43,162 bases of DNA from G963664225 sp964538065 (GCA_964538065.1 CAZIDG010000031.1:1-43162); one strand, 5' to 3'. Positions 34,638-42,957 are shown, counted from the stretch's first letter. Program-made: numbers and translations. Notes: generated by a model from the letters alone, not told the origin.

Positions 34638-36089
34638 GTGAAAGATCTTCTGGTTAACATTGGACATACGGCACTTGCTAAAGTATTGCTGATGGTAGTT
34701 CAATTTGCAACGACCACCATACTTGCCCGTACTTTATCCGCCGATGATTATGGCATTGTTGGTTTTGCTTCAGTCGTGATATCTTTGCTTAGCCGCTTAA
34801 ATGGACTTGGTATATCTCAAGCAGTCATTCGATCACCAGATATTGACGACAAGCTACTAAATACCGCAGCCAGCCTGAACCTTCTATTCTCTCTGCTAGC
34901 ATTTCTATTTGCACAATTGAGTGCTCCCTTGGCCGGTTGGCTGCTTGCCTATCCTGCCTCTGTTCCTGTGGTTCGTGTACTAGCTTTCGGCTTTTTGTTG
35001 GCTCCGCTGGGATTTCTTCCTTCCTGCTTGCTTGCGCGTGAAATGCGTTTCGGCGCTCAGCGCACACCCATGGTTATTGGTGCAATTGCAAACGGCGCGG
35101 TAGCAGTCTCGTTGGCATTGCTAGGTTGGAAATACTGGAGTCTCGTGATTGGCAGTCTGGTTAGGACTCTCGTAACCAATGGCGTTTTGCATTTCATTCG
35201 CTCCATTCCACTCCGTTGGTGTGTTGACCGCAGATCAGCCAAAAACCTCCTCTCCGTTGGATTTCCCATGGCTACGGCTGGAGTAATCGCTTTTGTGGCC
35301 TTAAATGCTGATAATTTTCTAGTGGGTTTCACCATGGGTGCAACCACACTTGGTTACTATACCCTGGCTTTTACTTGGGCTACTATCGGCACTATCTCCC
35401 TCCAAGAAGTCGTTCATAGCGTACTTCTACCAAAATTCTCACAGCTCCAGAATGATTTAGTCAGAATGCGATCTGCGTATCTGCGCACCCTTAAAGTTGT
35501 GCTCTACGGCTCAGCATTGATCAATATGGCTCTTTTCGTTGTTGCTGATGGATTTCTCTATCATGTTTTAGGAAAAGAGACTTCCCGCTGGCTTCCTGCC
35601 AGCTCGGTCCTTCACGTTCTCTGCGTTTACGGCGTCCTTCGTTCTGCAGTGGAAACCGTTGGGAACCCTCTTGTTGCCTTGGGAGAAACACGTATTCTCC
35701 TTAAGGCAACTACATTGGCAGCCACTGTTGAAATCATACTGTTACCTTTTATTGTAAGACACTTTGGCATCATTGGCGCCAGCATTCTGGTAACCGTTGC
35801 ATATGCCTCACAGAACATTTATTATCTTCCTTTTCTTAAGGTCCGGCTTGGTATTCAATTAAATCAAGTATTCGGCATATTTATACCCGTTTTCTTATCC
35901 TCCATAATCTCGGTACTTTTAGCATTCACATTCGATCTTGGAAATCCTCTAGAATGGAATGTTATTATTTTACGGTTAACAATATATTTTGTTTCGTTTG
36001 CTGTTTTCCATGAACTATTTAGTCGAGGAAGCATGTTTGACGAGGTTTACCATGTATGGTTGCAAATTTTGAAGGCCAGAGCCTCATAA
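34638..36089 (+). CDS. Polysaccharide flippase of the MOP superfamily (Wzx/WzxC-like)
   Basis: About twelve to fourteen hydrophobic helices across 483 residues. The beginning (ILARTLSADDYGIVGFASVV) is the signature of polysaccharide exporters that flip undecaprenyl-linked units. FPMATAGVIAFVALNADNFLVG begins the second half and includes the conserved Asn-Asp of the family. The start is GTG 34638. It is flanked by a glycosyltransferase and a methyltransferase gene. A second flippase gene begins at 42958. Confidence 0.92.
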   Translation: MKDLLVNIGHTALAKVLLMVVQFATTTILARTLSADDYGIVGFASVVISLLSRLNGLGISQAVIRSPDIDDKLLNTAASLNLLFSLLAFLFAQLSAPLAGWLLAYPASVPVVRVLAFGFLLAPLGFLPSCLLAREMRFGAQRTPMVIGAIANGAVAVSLALLGWKYWSLVIGSLVRTLVTNGVLHFIRSIPLRWCVDRRSAKNLLSVGFPMATAGVIAFVALNADNFLVGFTMGATTLGYYTLAFTWATIGTISLQEVVHSVLLPKFSQLQNDLVRMRSAYLRTLKVVLYGSALINMALFVVADGFLYHVLGKETSRWLPASSVLHVLCVYGVLRSAVETVGNPLVALGETRILLKATTLAATVEIILLPFIVRHFGIIGASILVTVAYASQNIYYLPFLKVRLGIQLNQVFGIFIPVFLSSIISVLLAFTFDLGNPLEWNVIILRLTIYFVSFAVFHELFSRGSMFDEVYHVWLQILKARAS

Positions 36090-36107
36090 TATTATCTATA
36101 ACCTTTT

Positions 36108-36800
36108 ATGAACAAGTTTTCAATATATGACATTGATACTATTAAAGACGATCGTTACTTTTCATTTTCACGTCCTGAAATGGCCACACTGGTGCCGCTT
36201 AATGCAAAACGAATACTAGATGTCGGGTGTGGTGGCGGTAATTTTGGAGCTTCATTAAAGCGGCGCCAATCTTGCATTGTCGACGGAGTTGAAATTGTTA
36301 CAGAGAAAGCTGCGGAAGCGCGTCGTTGCATAGATTCAGTGTATGAAGGAGCATTTGAGTCAACATTGCCATTATCAAAGTACATTTATGATTGTGTTGT
36401 ATTCAATGATGTATTAGAGCATATGATCCACCCAAATAATGCACTTGTTTACGCGCAATCGTTGCTTTCTCCTACAGGATGTGTTGTAGCATCAATTCCA
36501 AACATACGTCACTTCCCCACTGTTTGGAAGCTTGCTGTGCGAGGCCAGTGGAATTATGTAGGGGCCGGCACTTTAGACAATACTCACTTGCGTTTTTTTA
36601 CACGTTCTTCGATTACATCACTCTTTATGGAAGCGGGATACACAATCAAGAGTATTGTAGGAATAAATCGGTATTGTGTTAATCATCCTGATGAGCATAA
36701 GCTTTGGCGCTATTTTAAATTACTTAGGCTTTTATCCCCAAGTCGTTTTAATGATATGTGTTACTTACAATTTGCCATCGTAGCCGGAATTTCCAAATAA
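36108..36800 (+). CDS. SAM-dependent methyltransferase (class I)
   Basis: The SAM-binding motif ILDVGCGGGNFG lies at about 36-47, followed by VDGVEIVTEKAAEA and the motif VVFNDVLEHMIHP. THLRFFTRSSITSLFMEAGY is typical of the sugar or lipid O-methyltransferases of the UbiG-like group in EPS loci. It probably methylates a sugar hydroxyl of the repeat unit. It is one of the most AT-rich genes of the locus. Confidence 0.9.
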   Translation: MNKFSIYDIDTIKDDRYFSFSRPEMATLVPLNAKRILDVGCGGGNFGASLKRRQSCIVDGVEIVTEKAAEARRCIDSVYEGAFESTLPLSKYIYDCVVFNDVLEHMIHPNNALVYAQSLLSPTGCVVASIPNIRHFPTVWKLAVRGQWNYVGAGTLDNTHLRFFTRSSITSLFMEAGYTIKSIVGINRYCVNHPDEHKLWRYFKLLRLLSPSRFNDMCYLQFAIVAGISK

Positions 36801-36823
36801 ATATTTTACATATTCACATATTC

Positions 36824-37804
36824 ATGTCTCAAAGCAATGTATTATTAGCCATTATCATTCCAGCATATAAACATGATTTTTTTAAACTTACCCTTGAATC
36901 CATAGCATTTCAGACCAACCAGCGTTTTCATGTTTATATTGGCGATGATGCAAGTCCTAACTCTCTTGCTGACATTGTCCGCACCTGTCCAATTCCGCCC
37001 GAAAAGGTCACCTATCGGCGTTTTGAAACCAATCTCGGAAAAGACTCGCTGGTGAGACACTGGCAACGCTGTATTGACCTTTCCATTGAACCTTGGATTT
37101 GGCTATTTTCGGATGATGATATCATGGAACCCGAATGCGTTGAGCGGTTTTACAATTCACTGGATTTCACACATTCTTTTTTTGACCTATATCGTTTTAA
37201 TACAAAGGTTATTAATTATAATGGTAATATCATTGCTATTAATCCACCTCATCCAGAAAAAGAAATATGGAGTACCTTTGCATATCATTTATTGAGAGGT
37301 GCTCGTCTTTCAAATCAACAGGAAATAATCTTTCGGCGCGAGGCATTCGATAATTTAGGTGGCTTTCATGACTTTCCATTAGCGTGGTGTAGTGACCACG
37401 CTTTTGCCATTTCTTGTGGCACTCGTACCGGTATCTATACAATTCCAGAGTCCTATATTCGTTTTCGTCAAAGCGGATTGAATTTTTCATCAAAACGCAG
37501 TCGAATGACTGATGCGCTTAAGCGAGATGCCACACTATTATATGTTTTGTGGATGCTTCAACACGTTCAACATAACGACTGCGGTGTCTTTCCTGGTAAA
37601 ACGATCCTCCGTAGTCTTATTAAGGAACGACTGTTTTACGGACTTCGTGTCAATCATCGATGGATTCCATTCGGTGATTTTCTAAAATTAGCTAGTTTTA
37701 TGAATCAGCAGTTCTCAGTGCCATTCACGCATTCTATTCTACGCCTAATTTACTACAATATTAGATCTCTTTTGCATTTCGCACGGATTTTTTTCTCTGC
37801 CTAA
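36824..37804 (+). CDS. Glycosyltransferase family 2
   Basis: A GT-A enzyme starting at ATG 36824 (MSQSNVLLAIIIPAYKHDFF); the frame stays open into the methyltransferase gene, but that extension has no family similarity. YIGDDASPNSLADIV and WIWLFSDDDIMEP carry the donor- and metal-binding residues. The acceptor region includes GARLSNQQEIIFRREAFDNLG. It is close in style to the GT2 at 41832 (PAYK, DDASP). The linkage is unknown. Confidence 0.92.
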   Translation: MSQSNVLLAIIIPAYKHDFFKLTLESIAFQTNQRFHVYIGDDASPNSLADIVRTCPIPPEKVTYRRFETNLGKDSLVRHWQRCIDLSIEPWIWLFSDDDIMEPECVERFYNSLDFTHSFFDLYRFNTKVINYNGNIIAINPPHPEKEIWSTFAYHLLRGARLSNQQEIIFRREAFDNLGGFHDFPLAWCSDHAFAISCGTRTGIYTIPESYIRFRQSGLNFSSKRSRMTDALKRDATLLYVLWMLQHVQHNDCGVFPGKTILRSLIKERLFYGLRVNHRWIPFGDFLKLASFMNQQFSVPFTHSILRLIYYNIRSLLHFARIFFSA

Positions 37805-37827
37805 ACATCACTTGTTTTGAAATAGCT

Positions 37828-39171
37828 GTGGATTTTCAATACTACTCAAAACATGGTAATTATTACGGCTTTGTAATTGGTGCATCCCTCGGCACCGGAA
37901 ACCGAGGCGTCTCGGCTTTAGGGACTTCGGTAGTCAAGTTGTTGCGCGAGGCTTCATCGGACTCGGATGTCGGCATGTTGCTAGGGCATCGTACTTCTGA
38001 GCCTTTCACGATTGAGTTACCCGATGGGTTGGTCACTGTTCCGGTAGTTAATTACCGCACTTCGCCGCGAGCGCTTGGCCAGAGCCATATCGGGTGGATC
38101 ATGCTTGCCGCCCTGCTCCATGGTGCGCTCCCCTTTTCGTCCTGGCGACGGTGGCTGCTCAGTGCCACGCCCTGGCTGAAGTCGGCCGTGGAAGCGGACT
38201 TCGTAGGCGATATCCGGGGTGGTGATAGCTTCAGCGATATTTACGGAATGCGCCGGTATTTGGAAGGAAGTCTGCCGATCCTGGCCATACTCTGGACCCG
38301 GGGACACATCGCCCAGCTTCCCCAGACTTATGGCCCTTTTGAAACGAGGCCAGCCCGCTGGATCGCTCGCTATATTCTCAAAAGATCGTCGATGATTGTA
38401 TCCCGGGACCAGGAGAGCATGGGCTTGGTCAAGGAACTCTGCGGGCCCGATACACAGGTGCATTTCTGTCCGGACGTTGCGTTTGCGCTCAATCCCATCC
38501 TGCCGGAGACTCTAGCCATTGACCCGCCCTTGCCTGTTGAAAAGCCAGCTTGTCTGATCGGTCTCAATGTCAATGGCCTCGTCTATAATGGCGGCTACAC
38601 GCGGTCGAACATGTTCGGCCTGAAACTCGATTATCGTGCCTTTCTGCCGGAACTTGTGAAGATTCTTCTGCAGGATCCAAACGCTCATTTACTGCTGACT
38701 CCGCACACGTTTGGTCCCCCTGATGGCATCGAGAGCGATCCCACGGCCTCGCGCAGGCTCATGGAGAGCCTGCCGCCAGAACTTTCTGCCCGCACGCACC
38801 TGGTCACAGCAGAGTACGACCAGCATCGCATCAAGGGGGTCATAGGCCTGTGCGACTTTTTCCTGGGCACACGCATGCATTCCTGCATTGCCGCACTCTC
38901 CCAGGAGATTCCGGCGGTGGGCATCGCGTACAGCAAAAAATTCCAAGGCGTGTTTGCCTCGGTGGATGGCGGAGATTGGATTGTGGATGCCCGGACGGCC
39001 ACCAATGCCGAGGCATTAGCCAAAGCCGAAAAGCTTTTTGCCCAAAGGGAGTCCATGCGCGCCGTACTACAGAAGAGCATCCCACGCGTGCAGGCACAGC
39101 TCCGTGAAACCTTCAAGGCCCTGGTCGAAGCGGAGCGGCGAGGCCCGCACGCGGGTCATCCAACTTCATAG
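37828..39171 (+). CDS. Polysaccharide pyruvyltransferase family protein
   Basis: It transfers pyruvate ketals from phosphoenolpyruvate onto sugars, or belongs to this CsaB/WcaK superfamily in the broad sense. Blocks: GASLGTGNRGVSALGTSVV near the start, DFVGDIRGGDSFSDIYG, AQLPQTYGPFETR, SSMIVSRDQESM, VHFCPDVAF and the C-terminal FFLGTRMHSCIAAL with the catalytic-type RMH. GTG 37828 is the only start supported by the length. Base composition changes inside this gene: AT-rich for its first ~70 bp and GC-rich after. The FrhB-like gene is its likely functional partner. Confidence 0.9.
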   Translation: MDFQYYSKHGNYYGFVIGASLGTGNRGVSALGTSVVKLLREASSDSDVGMLLGHRTSEPFTIELPDGLVTVPVVNYRTSPRALGQSHIGWIMLAALLHGALPFSSWRRWLLSATPWLKSAVEADFVGDIRGGDSFSDIYGMRRYLEGSLPILAILWTRGHIAQLPQTYGPFETRPARWIARYILKRSSMIVSRDQESMGLVKELCGPDTQVHFCPDVAFALNPILPETLAIDPPLPVEKPACLIGLNVNGLVYNGGYTRSNMFGLKLDYRAFLPELVKILLQDPNAHLLLTPHTFGPPDGIESDPTASRRLMESLPPELSARTHLVTAEYDQHRIKGVIGLCDFFLGTRMHSCIAALSQEIPAVGIAYSKKFQGVFASVDGGDWIVDARTATNAEALAKAEKLFAQRESMRAVLQKSIPRVQAQLRETFKALVEAERRGPHAGHPTS

Positions 39172-39180
39172 ACCCATTTT

Positions 39181-39215
39181 GAACCAAAAACGAAGAACCA
39201 AGAACCAGGAATTAA
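39181..39215 (+). repeat. Class A heptamer array
   Basis: Five units fitting GAACCAA/GAACCAG in phase, starting 9 bp after the pyruvyltransferase stop. A class B array follows 48 bp downstream. Confidence 0.85.
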
Positions 39216-39254
39216 CCTGGCATACTGCTTCCTGCTCTTCTTCTTATCCGCTCC

Positions 39255-40235
39255 ATGCAGTCCTCCCAACTTCCAACGTCCAACTCTCAACTTCCACCCC
39301 CTGGAGTTCCACGTTTTTCCACCATTATCGTTAACTGGAACACTCGGGATCTGCTGCTGCAGTGTGTGGGGAGTCTGTTGCGACATGGACAGCCGGGAGC
39401 GAACCAGATCATCGTGGTGGACAATGCGTCGTCCGACGATTCGGTGGCAGCCCTGCGCGCGAAGCATCCAGAGGTGGAAGTCATCGCCTCGCCGGAGAAT
39501 CTGGGTTTCGCCAAAGGCAACAACCTGGGATTGACCCATGCCCGCGGCGAGTATGTGTGCCTGGTGAACTCGGACATCGAGGTGTTTGACGATGTCCTGG
39601 GGTCCATGGCCGCCTACATGGAGGCGCACTCGGAAATCGGCGTGCTGGCGCCCCGCCTCCTGAACCGCGACCGCACGCTCCAGCAGGGGTGCTGGCATTA
39701 CCCCACCCTGTGGCGCACGATCGCGTTTTCGCTGGGGCTGAGTCGTTTTTTCCTCCGTGTCAAGGCCCTGTCCATCAAACCCGATCTGACTGGGCCCGAA
39801 CCGCGCGAAGTCGATATCGCGTGTGGCGCCTTCTGGATGATCCGGCGCCGGGCCCTGGACAAGATTGGCGGACTGGACGAGGCCTTCTGGTTCTACAGCG
39901 AGGATGTCGATTACTGCCGGCGTTTTCGCGATGAGGGGTGGCAGGTGGTGTATTATCCGGCCGCCGAGGTGGTCCATTATGGCGGGCAAAGCTCCGGCAA
40001 GGCCCCTGTAAAATACGCCATCCAGATGACCCGCGCCAAACTGCAGCTCTGGCGCAAATACTCCAATCCTATCGGATACGCTCTGCTCTGGTCCGCAAAG
40101 GCCTGTCACCACCTGATCCGTGCCCTCGGATTTGGCCTCAAATCTCTGTTCCCCACCGCCTCCGACACCGACCGCCATCAACGCCACTGCCACTGGGAAT
40201 GTTTGAAGTGGATGTTGGGCTGGAGTGAGAAGTGA
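39255..40235 (+). CDS. Glycosyltransferase family 2 (rhamnosyltransferase-like)
   Basis: A GT-A enzyme of the WbbL-like type: FSTIIVNWNTRDLLLQCV, VVDNASSDDSVAAL, GFAKGNNLGLTHARGEYV, LVNSDIEV as the metal-binding segment, and DEAFWFYSEDVDYCRRFRDEGW. The apparent start ATG 39255 and residues 4-15 (SQLPTSNSQLPP) come from a heptamer array, so the repeat has either supplied the start codon or been added to the N-terminus. The last codons (WSEK) and the stop lie in another array that begins at 40226. Confidence 0.92.
   Translation: MQSSQLPTSNSQLPPPGVPRFSTIIVNWNTRDLLLQCVGSLLRHGQPGANQIIVVDNASSDDSVAALRAKHPEVEVIASPENLGFAKGNNLGLTHARGEYVCLVNSDIEVFDDVLGSMAAYMEAHSEIGVLAPRLLNRDRTLQQGCWHYPTLWRTIAFSLGLSRFFLRVKALSIKPDLTGPEPREVDIACGAFWMIRRRALDKIGGLDEAFWFYSEDVDYCRRFRDEGWQVVYYPAAEVVHYGGQSSGKAPVKYAIQMTRAKLQLWRKYSNPIGYALLWSAKACHHLIRALGFGLKSLFPTASDTDRHQRHCHWECLKWMLGWSEK
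39264..39298 (+). repeat. Class B heptamer array
   Basis: Five units fitting YTCCAAC in phase. It encodes the first residues of the following glycosyltransferase as SQLPTSNSQLP. Confidence 0.85.
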
Positions 40236-40281
40236 GAAGTCAGAAGCCAGGAGCTGGAAGGTGGAAGTCAGAAACTAAGAA
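40226..40281 (+). repeat. Class B heptamer array, purine-strand orientation
   Basis: Eight consecutive 7-bp units (first two TGAGAAG, TGAGAAG). This is the reverse-complement orientation of the arrays at 40660 and 41707. It begins in the last codons of the glycosyltransferase gene and is the left flank of the four-helix-bundle gene. Confidence 0.85.
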
Positions 40282-40306
40282 AGAGCATACAAGAGGAGCC
40301 AGGCCA

Positions 40307-40675
40307 ATGACATTTGAAGATCTTGAAGCTTGGAAAGCTTCTCGGCAATTGGTCAAGGAGGTTTACCTCCTTACGCGCCTGGCTCCCATTAGTCGCGATT
40401 TCGGATTGGTTGACCAGGTTCAAAGAGCTTCAGTATCCGTGATGAGCAATATTGCCGAGGGTTTTGAACGCACCCACATTGCCGAAAAAATGCAGATGTA
40501 TAACATTGCGCGTGGATCTCTCGCAGAGACTCGTTCTCTTTGCTATGTAGTTCAAGATAATTACCCATCGATTGCGAATGCCTTAAGACCTGTTCAAGAA
40601 CTAATCGAGCGCACAGGCAAGCCTCTCGCGGGCTTAATTATCTCGACTCGAAACCGCTTGACTCCTAACTCCTAA
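40307..40675 (+). CDS. Four-helix-bundle protein of the S23/23S rRNA-intervening-sequence family
   Basis: A 122-residue helical protein with FEDLEAWKASRQLV, GLVDQVQRASVSVMSNIAEG and ARGSLAETRS, diagnostic for the IVP/S23 family that also includes the diversity-generating retroelement accessory protein Avd. The family's role is unclear; members are found inside 23S rRNA intervening sequences and scattered in genomes. ATG 40307 has AGGAG 8 bp upstream. It does not belong to any EPS pathway. It sits between two inverted heptamer arrays, and its last codons and stop lie in the right array, as if the gene were a cassette. Confidence 0.92.
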   Translation: MTFEDLEAWKASRQLVKEVYLLTRLAPISRDFGLVDQVQRASVSVMSNIAEGFERTHIAEKMQMYNIARGSLAETRSLCYVVQDNYPSIANALRPVQELIERTGKPLAGLIISTRNRLTPNS

Positions 40676-40682
40676 CTCCTGG
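40660..40682 (+). repeat. Class B heptamer array, pyrimidine-strand orientation
   Basis: Three units of the CTCCTAA/CTCCTGG type. The four-helix-bundle stop codon TAA (40673-40675) lies within it. Its reverse complement contains CCAGGAG, which is also a unit of the array at 40226-40281. Confidence 0.8.
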
Positions 40683-40695
40683 CATCTCTCCCGCC

Positions 40696-41679
40696 ATGTC
40701 TTCCTTTCTGATCTCCTTACTGGTGCTGAGCGTCCTGTTCGCCTGGCCGCTGTGGGACTTGGTTCAGTACGCTCGCACCTCGGAACTGGCTTCGCACGCA
40801 CTGCTCGTTCCCTTCATCTCCCTCTATCTGATCTGGACCCGGCGGGAAGCAACGGCAGATTCTCCTGCAACGACGCAGCAACACAACGAAGGCTCCAAGA
40901 TAAAGAGACAGGGAGGGGAGCGCACGGAGTGCCCGACCTGCCTTTCCCCACTCCCAACGTCCAGCTTCCAACTTCCGGCTTCCATTTTCGCCATCATTCT
41001 TCTGGCCATCTACGCGATCCTTCGCATGCAAGGCGTCAAGCTCGCCGAAAACGACCGTCTGGCGATTCTTATCCTATCGTTCGTCATGGGTATATGGACT
41101 GTGGCCGCCCGTTTTCTCCCTCGCGACACCGCTCGCACGTATGCCTTTCCCCTCTTCTTCCTCATCTTCATGGTACCGATGCCCTCTTTCATGGTCTATG
41201 GCCTGGAAGTCTTCTTCCAGCATGCCTCCGCTGAGGCCGCCAATATCATGCTCTGGCTGACGGGTGTGCCGATGATTCGCGATGGCCTGCGGTTCAGCCT
41301 TCCGGGCATCTCGATTGTGGTTGCTGAAGAATGCAGCGGCATCCGTTCCAGTTACGTCCTTTTCATGACCAGCCTCCTAGCCGGCTATCTCTTTCTCAAG
41401 CGCCCCTGGTCCCGGGTTCTCTTGGCTGCCTTTGTGATTCCCCTGGGGATCCTGCGCAACGGCTTCCGCATCGCGACCATTGGCACCCTATGCGCGCACA
41501 TCAGCCCGGACATGATCCACTCGCCCATCCATCACCGCGGCGGCCCGATCTTCTTCGTCCTTTCCCTCATCCCCTTCTTCCTGGTTCTCATCTGGCTGCG
41601 ACGTCGCGAGCGTCCCGCAAAAAACACCATCCCAAACAACCATGAGCCTCGTGTGTTGAACAACAACGTAACGACATAA
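40696..41679 (+). CDS. Exosortase/archaeosortase family transpeptidase
   Basis: A multi-pass membrane cysteine transpeptidase of the EpsH/Xrt type, which processes proteins bearing C-terminal sorting signals in EPS-forming bacteria. The catalytic triad is visible: C213 in VAEECSGIRSS, R258 in ILRNGFRIA (R254 is nearby), and H279/H280 in SPIHHRGG. About eight hydrophobic segments surround it. Residues 51-97, between the first helices, form an unusual polar, low-complexity insert whose end (PLPTSSFQLPASI) is encoded by a heptamer array. Which Xrt subtype it is cannot be told. No sorting-signal substrate was recognised in the window. Confidence 0.92.
   Translation: MSSFLISLLVLSVLFAWPLWDLVQYARTSELASHALLVPFISLYLIWTRREATADSPATTQQHNEGSKIKRQGGERTECPTCLSPLPTSSFQLPASIFAIILLAIYAILRMQGVKLAENDRLAILILSFVMGIWTVAARFLPRDTARTYAFPLFFLIFMVPMPSFMVYGLEVFFQHASAEAANIMLWLTGVPMIRDGLRFSLPGISIVVAEECSGIRSSYVLFMTSLLAGYLFLKRPWSRVLLAAFVIPLGILRNGFRIATIGTLCAHISPDMIHSPIHHRGGPIFFVLSLIPFFLVLIWLRRRERPAKNTIPNNHEPRVLNNNVTT
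40950..40984 (+). repeat. Class B heptamer array inside the exosortase gene
   Basis: Five in-phase units (ACTCCCA, ACGTCCA, then three variants), read in frame as PLPTSSFQLPAS in a loop between membrane segments. Confidence 0.8.
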
Positions 41680-41681
41680 CA

Positions 41682-41776
41682 AGGAACCAAGCACCAAGAA
41701 CTGCCCCTCCCAACTCCTGGCTTCCAACTCCTAACGCCTTACCCCTTACTTCTGTCTCCTTACTCCCATCTTCTGA
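41682..41776 (+). repeat. Adjacent class A and class B heptamer arrays (longest in window)
   Basis: Three class A units (41682-41702) are followed after 4 bp by ten consecutive class B units (41707-41776) fitting CTNCYNA. They occupy most of the 152-bp gap between the exosortase and the next glycosyltransferase. No ribosome-binding site or promoter is evident in the gap. Confidence 0.92.
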
Positions 41777-41831
41777 GAAAGATGCCTGTTGTGTTCAACG
41801 TGGCCTATGCCTATGATGCTCCGACATTGAT

Positions 41832-42899
41832 ATGTCGTTAAGTCAGCCGTTGATATCATTTGTTCTACCTGCCTATAAACAGGAAAAGTACGTCGAGGAA
41901 GCCATTCGCGGCGCCTTTTCCCAGACTTACTCGCCTCTTGAAATCATCCTTTCTGACGACGCTTCACCCGACCGCACGTTCGAGTTGATGAAATCTGCGG
42001 CGGAGAACTATTCGGGGCCACACCGAATCATTCTCAATCGCAATGAGCGGAACCTAGGCATCGGAGGCCATGTCAACCGGGTGATGGCACTTTCAAGAGG
42101 CGAAATCATCGTGCTGGCGGCCGGGGACGACATATCCGCCCCAGATCGGGTACAGGTCATTCATGATGCATGGCTCGCGTCCGATCGGAAAGCGACCTCC
42201 TTCATGTCGGATTTTGAAACCATCGATGCGTCCGGCCATCCACTCAAAGAAGCAATCAACCGACGTTTTCCAAAGGAAAACCTGCTTCACCCCATCGCGA
42301 TGGCGCCGGCGCAATACGTCAAGTCATTCGATCTAGGGATATCTCCTGCCGGTTGCGCCCATGCCATTCATCGCAAGCTGTACGATCTTTTCGGTCCACT
42401 CGCTGAGAGCGTGATTGCGGAGGATGTCGCCCTGACCTTTCGGTCTCTTATTCTAGGACACCTGGTGGTCATCAATCGCAAACTGGTCAAGTACCGCCTA
42501 CACGATTCGAACATTTCCATTCGAGCTGATTATTCAACCCGCACATACAGCGCGTTGATCCGCCTGGAAGCCTTTGCTCTTGGCGCACTGCGCATGCGAC
42601 TCCTCTGTTACGACAGCATCGCGCACGATTGTGCCACCGCCCAGGAAAGAAGCTACCTTCCCCCTGAGGCTGTACAACACATCGAACGGAGCGCCACCAG
42701 GGCCCGCAACCTGTTAAACACCCACATCGAATATTTACAGGCTAGTTTCCGTGGCCGATTCACCCTCTACAGCCAGCTCAAGGCATTGGAATGCCCATCG
42801 GAATTACTGCGCAGCCTTCGCTGGCGGTTGCTCCCCTGGCCACTCTATGCCCTGATGCGCATCGCCAAATCCAATTTGTACACCCTGATGGGAAAATGA
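41832..42899 (+). CDS. Glycosyltransferase family 2
   Basis: A GT-A enzyme: LISFVLPAYKQEKYVEEAI, ILSDDASPDRTFELM, VLAAGDDISAPDR (metal-binding acidic pair), and RKLYDLFGPLAESVIAEDVAL near the catalytic base. The C-terminal ~100 residues are helical and basic. It resembles the GT2 at 36824 in its opening motifs but is much richer in GC. It is followed after 58 bp by the second flippase gene. Confidence 0.92.
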   Translation: MSLSQPLISFVLPAYKQEKYVEEAIRGAFSQTYSPLEIILSDDASPDRTFELMKSAAENYSGPHRIILNRNERNLGIGGHVNRVMALSRGEIIVLAAGDDISAPDRVQVIHDAWLASDRKATSFMSDFETIDASGHPLKEAINRRFPKENLLHPIAMAPAQYVKSFDLGISPAGCAHAIHRKLYDLFGPLAESVIAEDVALTFRSLILGHLVVINRKLVKYRLHDSNISIRADYSTRTYSALIRLEAFALGALRMRLLCYDSIAHDCATAQERSYLPPEAVQHIERSATRARNLLNTHIEYLQASFRGRFTLYSQLKALECPSELLRSLRWRLLPWPLYALMRIAKSNLYTLMGK

Positions 42900-42957
42900 T
42901 TTCTGGCAACTTTTTTCACACCCTCCTCGTTTCCATCGCCATCCGATAATAACCGCC

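Noticed and set aside
21979..41776. Heptamer arrays considered as a CRISPR array
   Set aside because: Units are 7 bp, tandem and degenerate, with no unique spacers of regular length and no cas genes.
41782..41841. 19-codon ORF just after the longest heptamer array
   Set aside because: Too short and without a ribosome-binding site; it overlaps the start of the glycosyltransferase at 41832.
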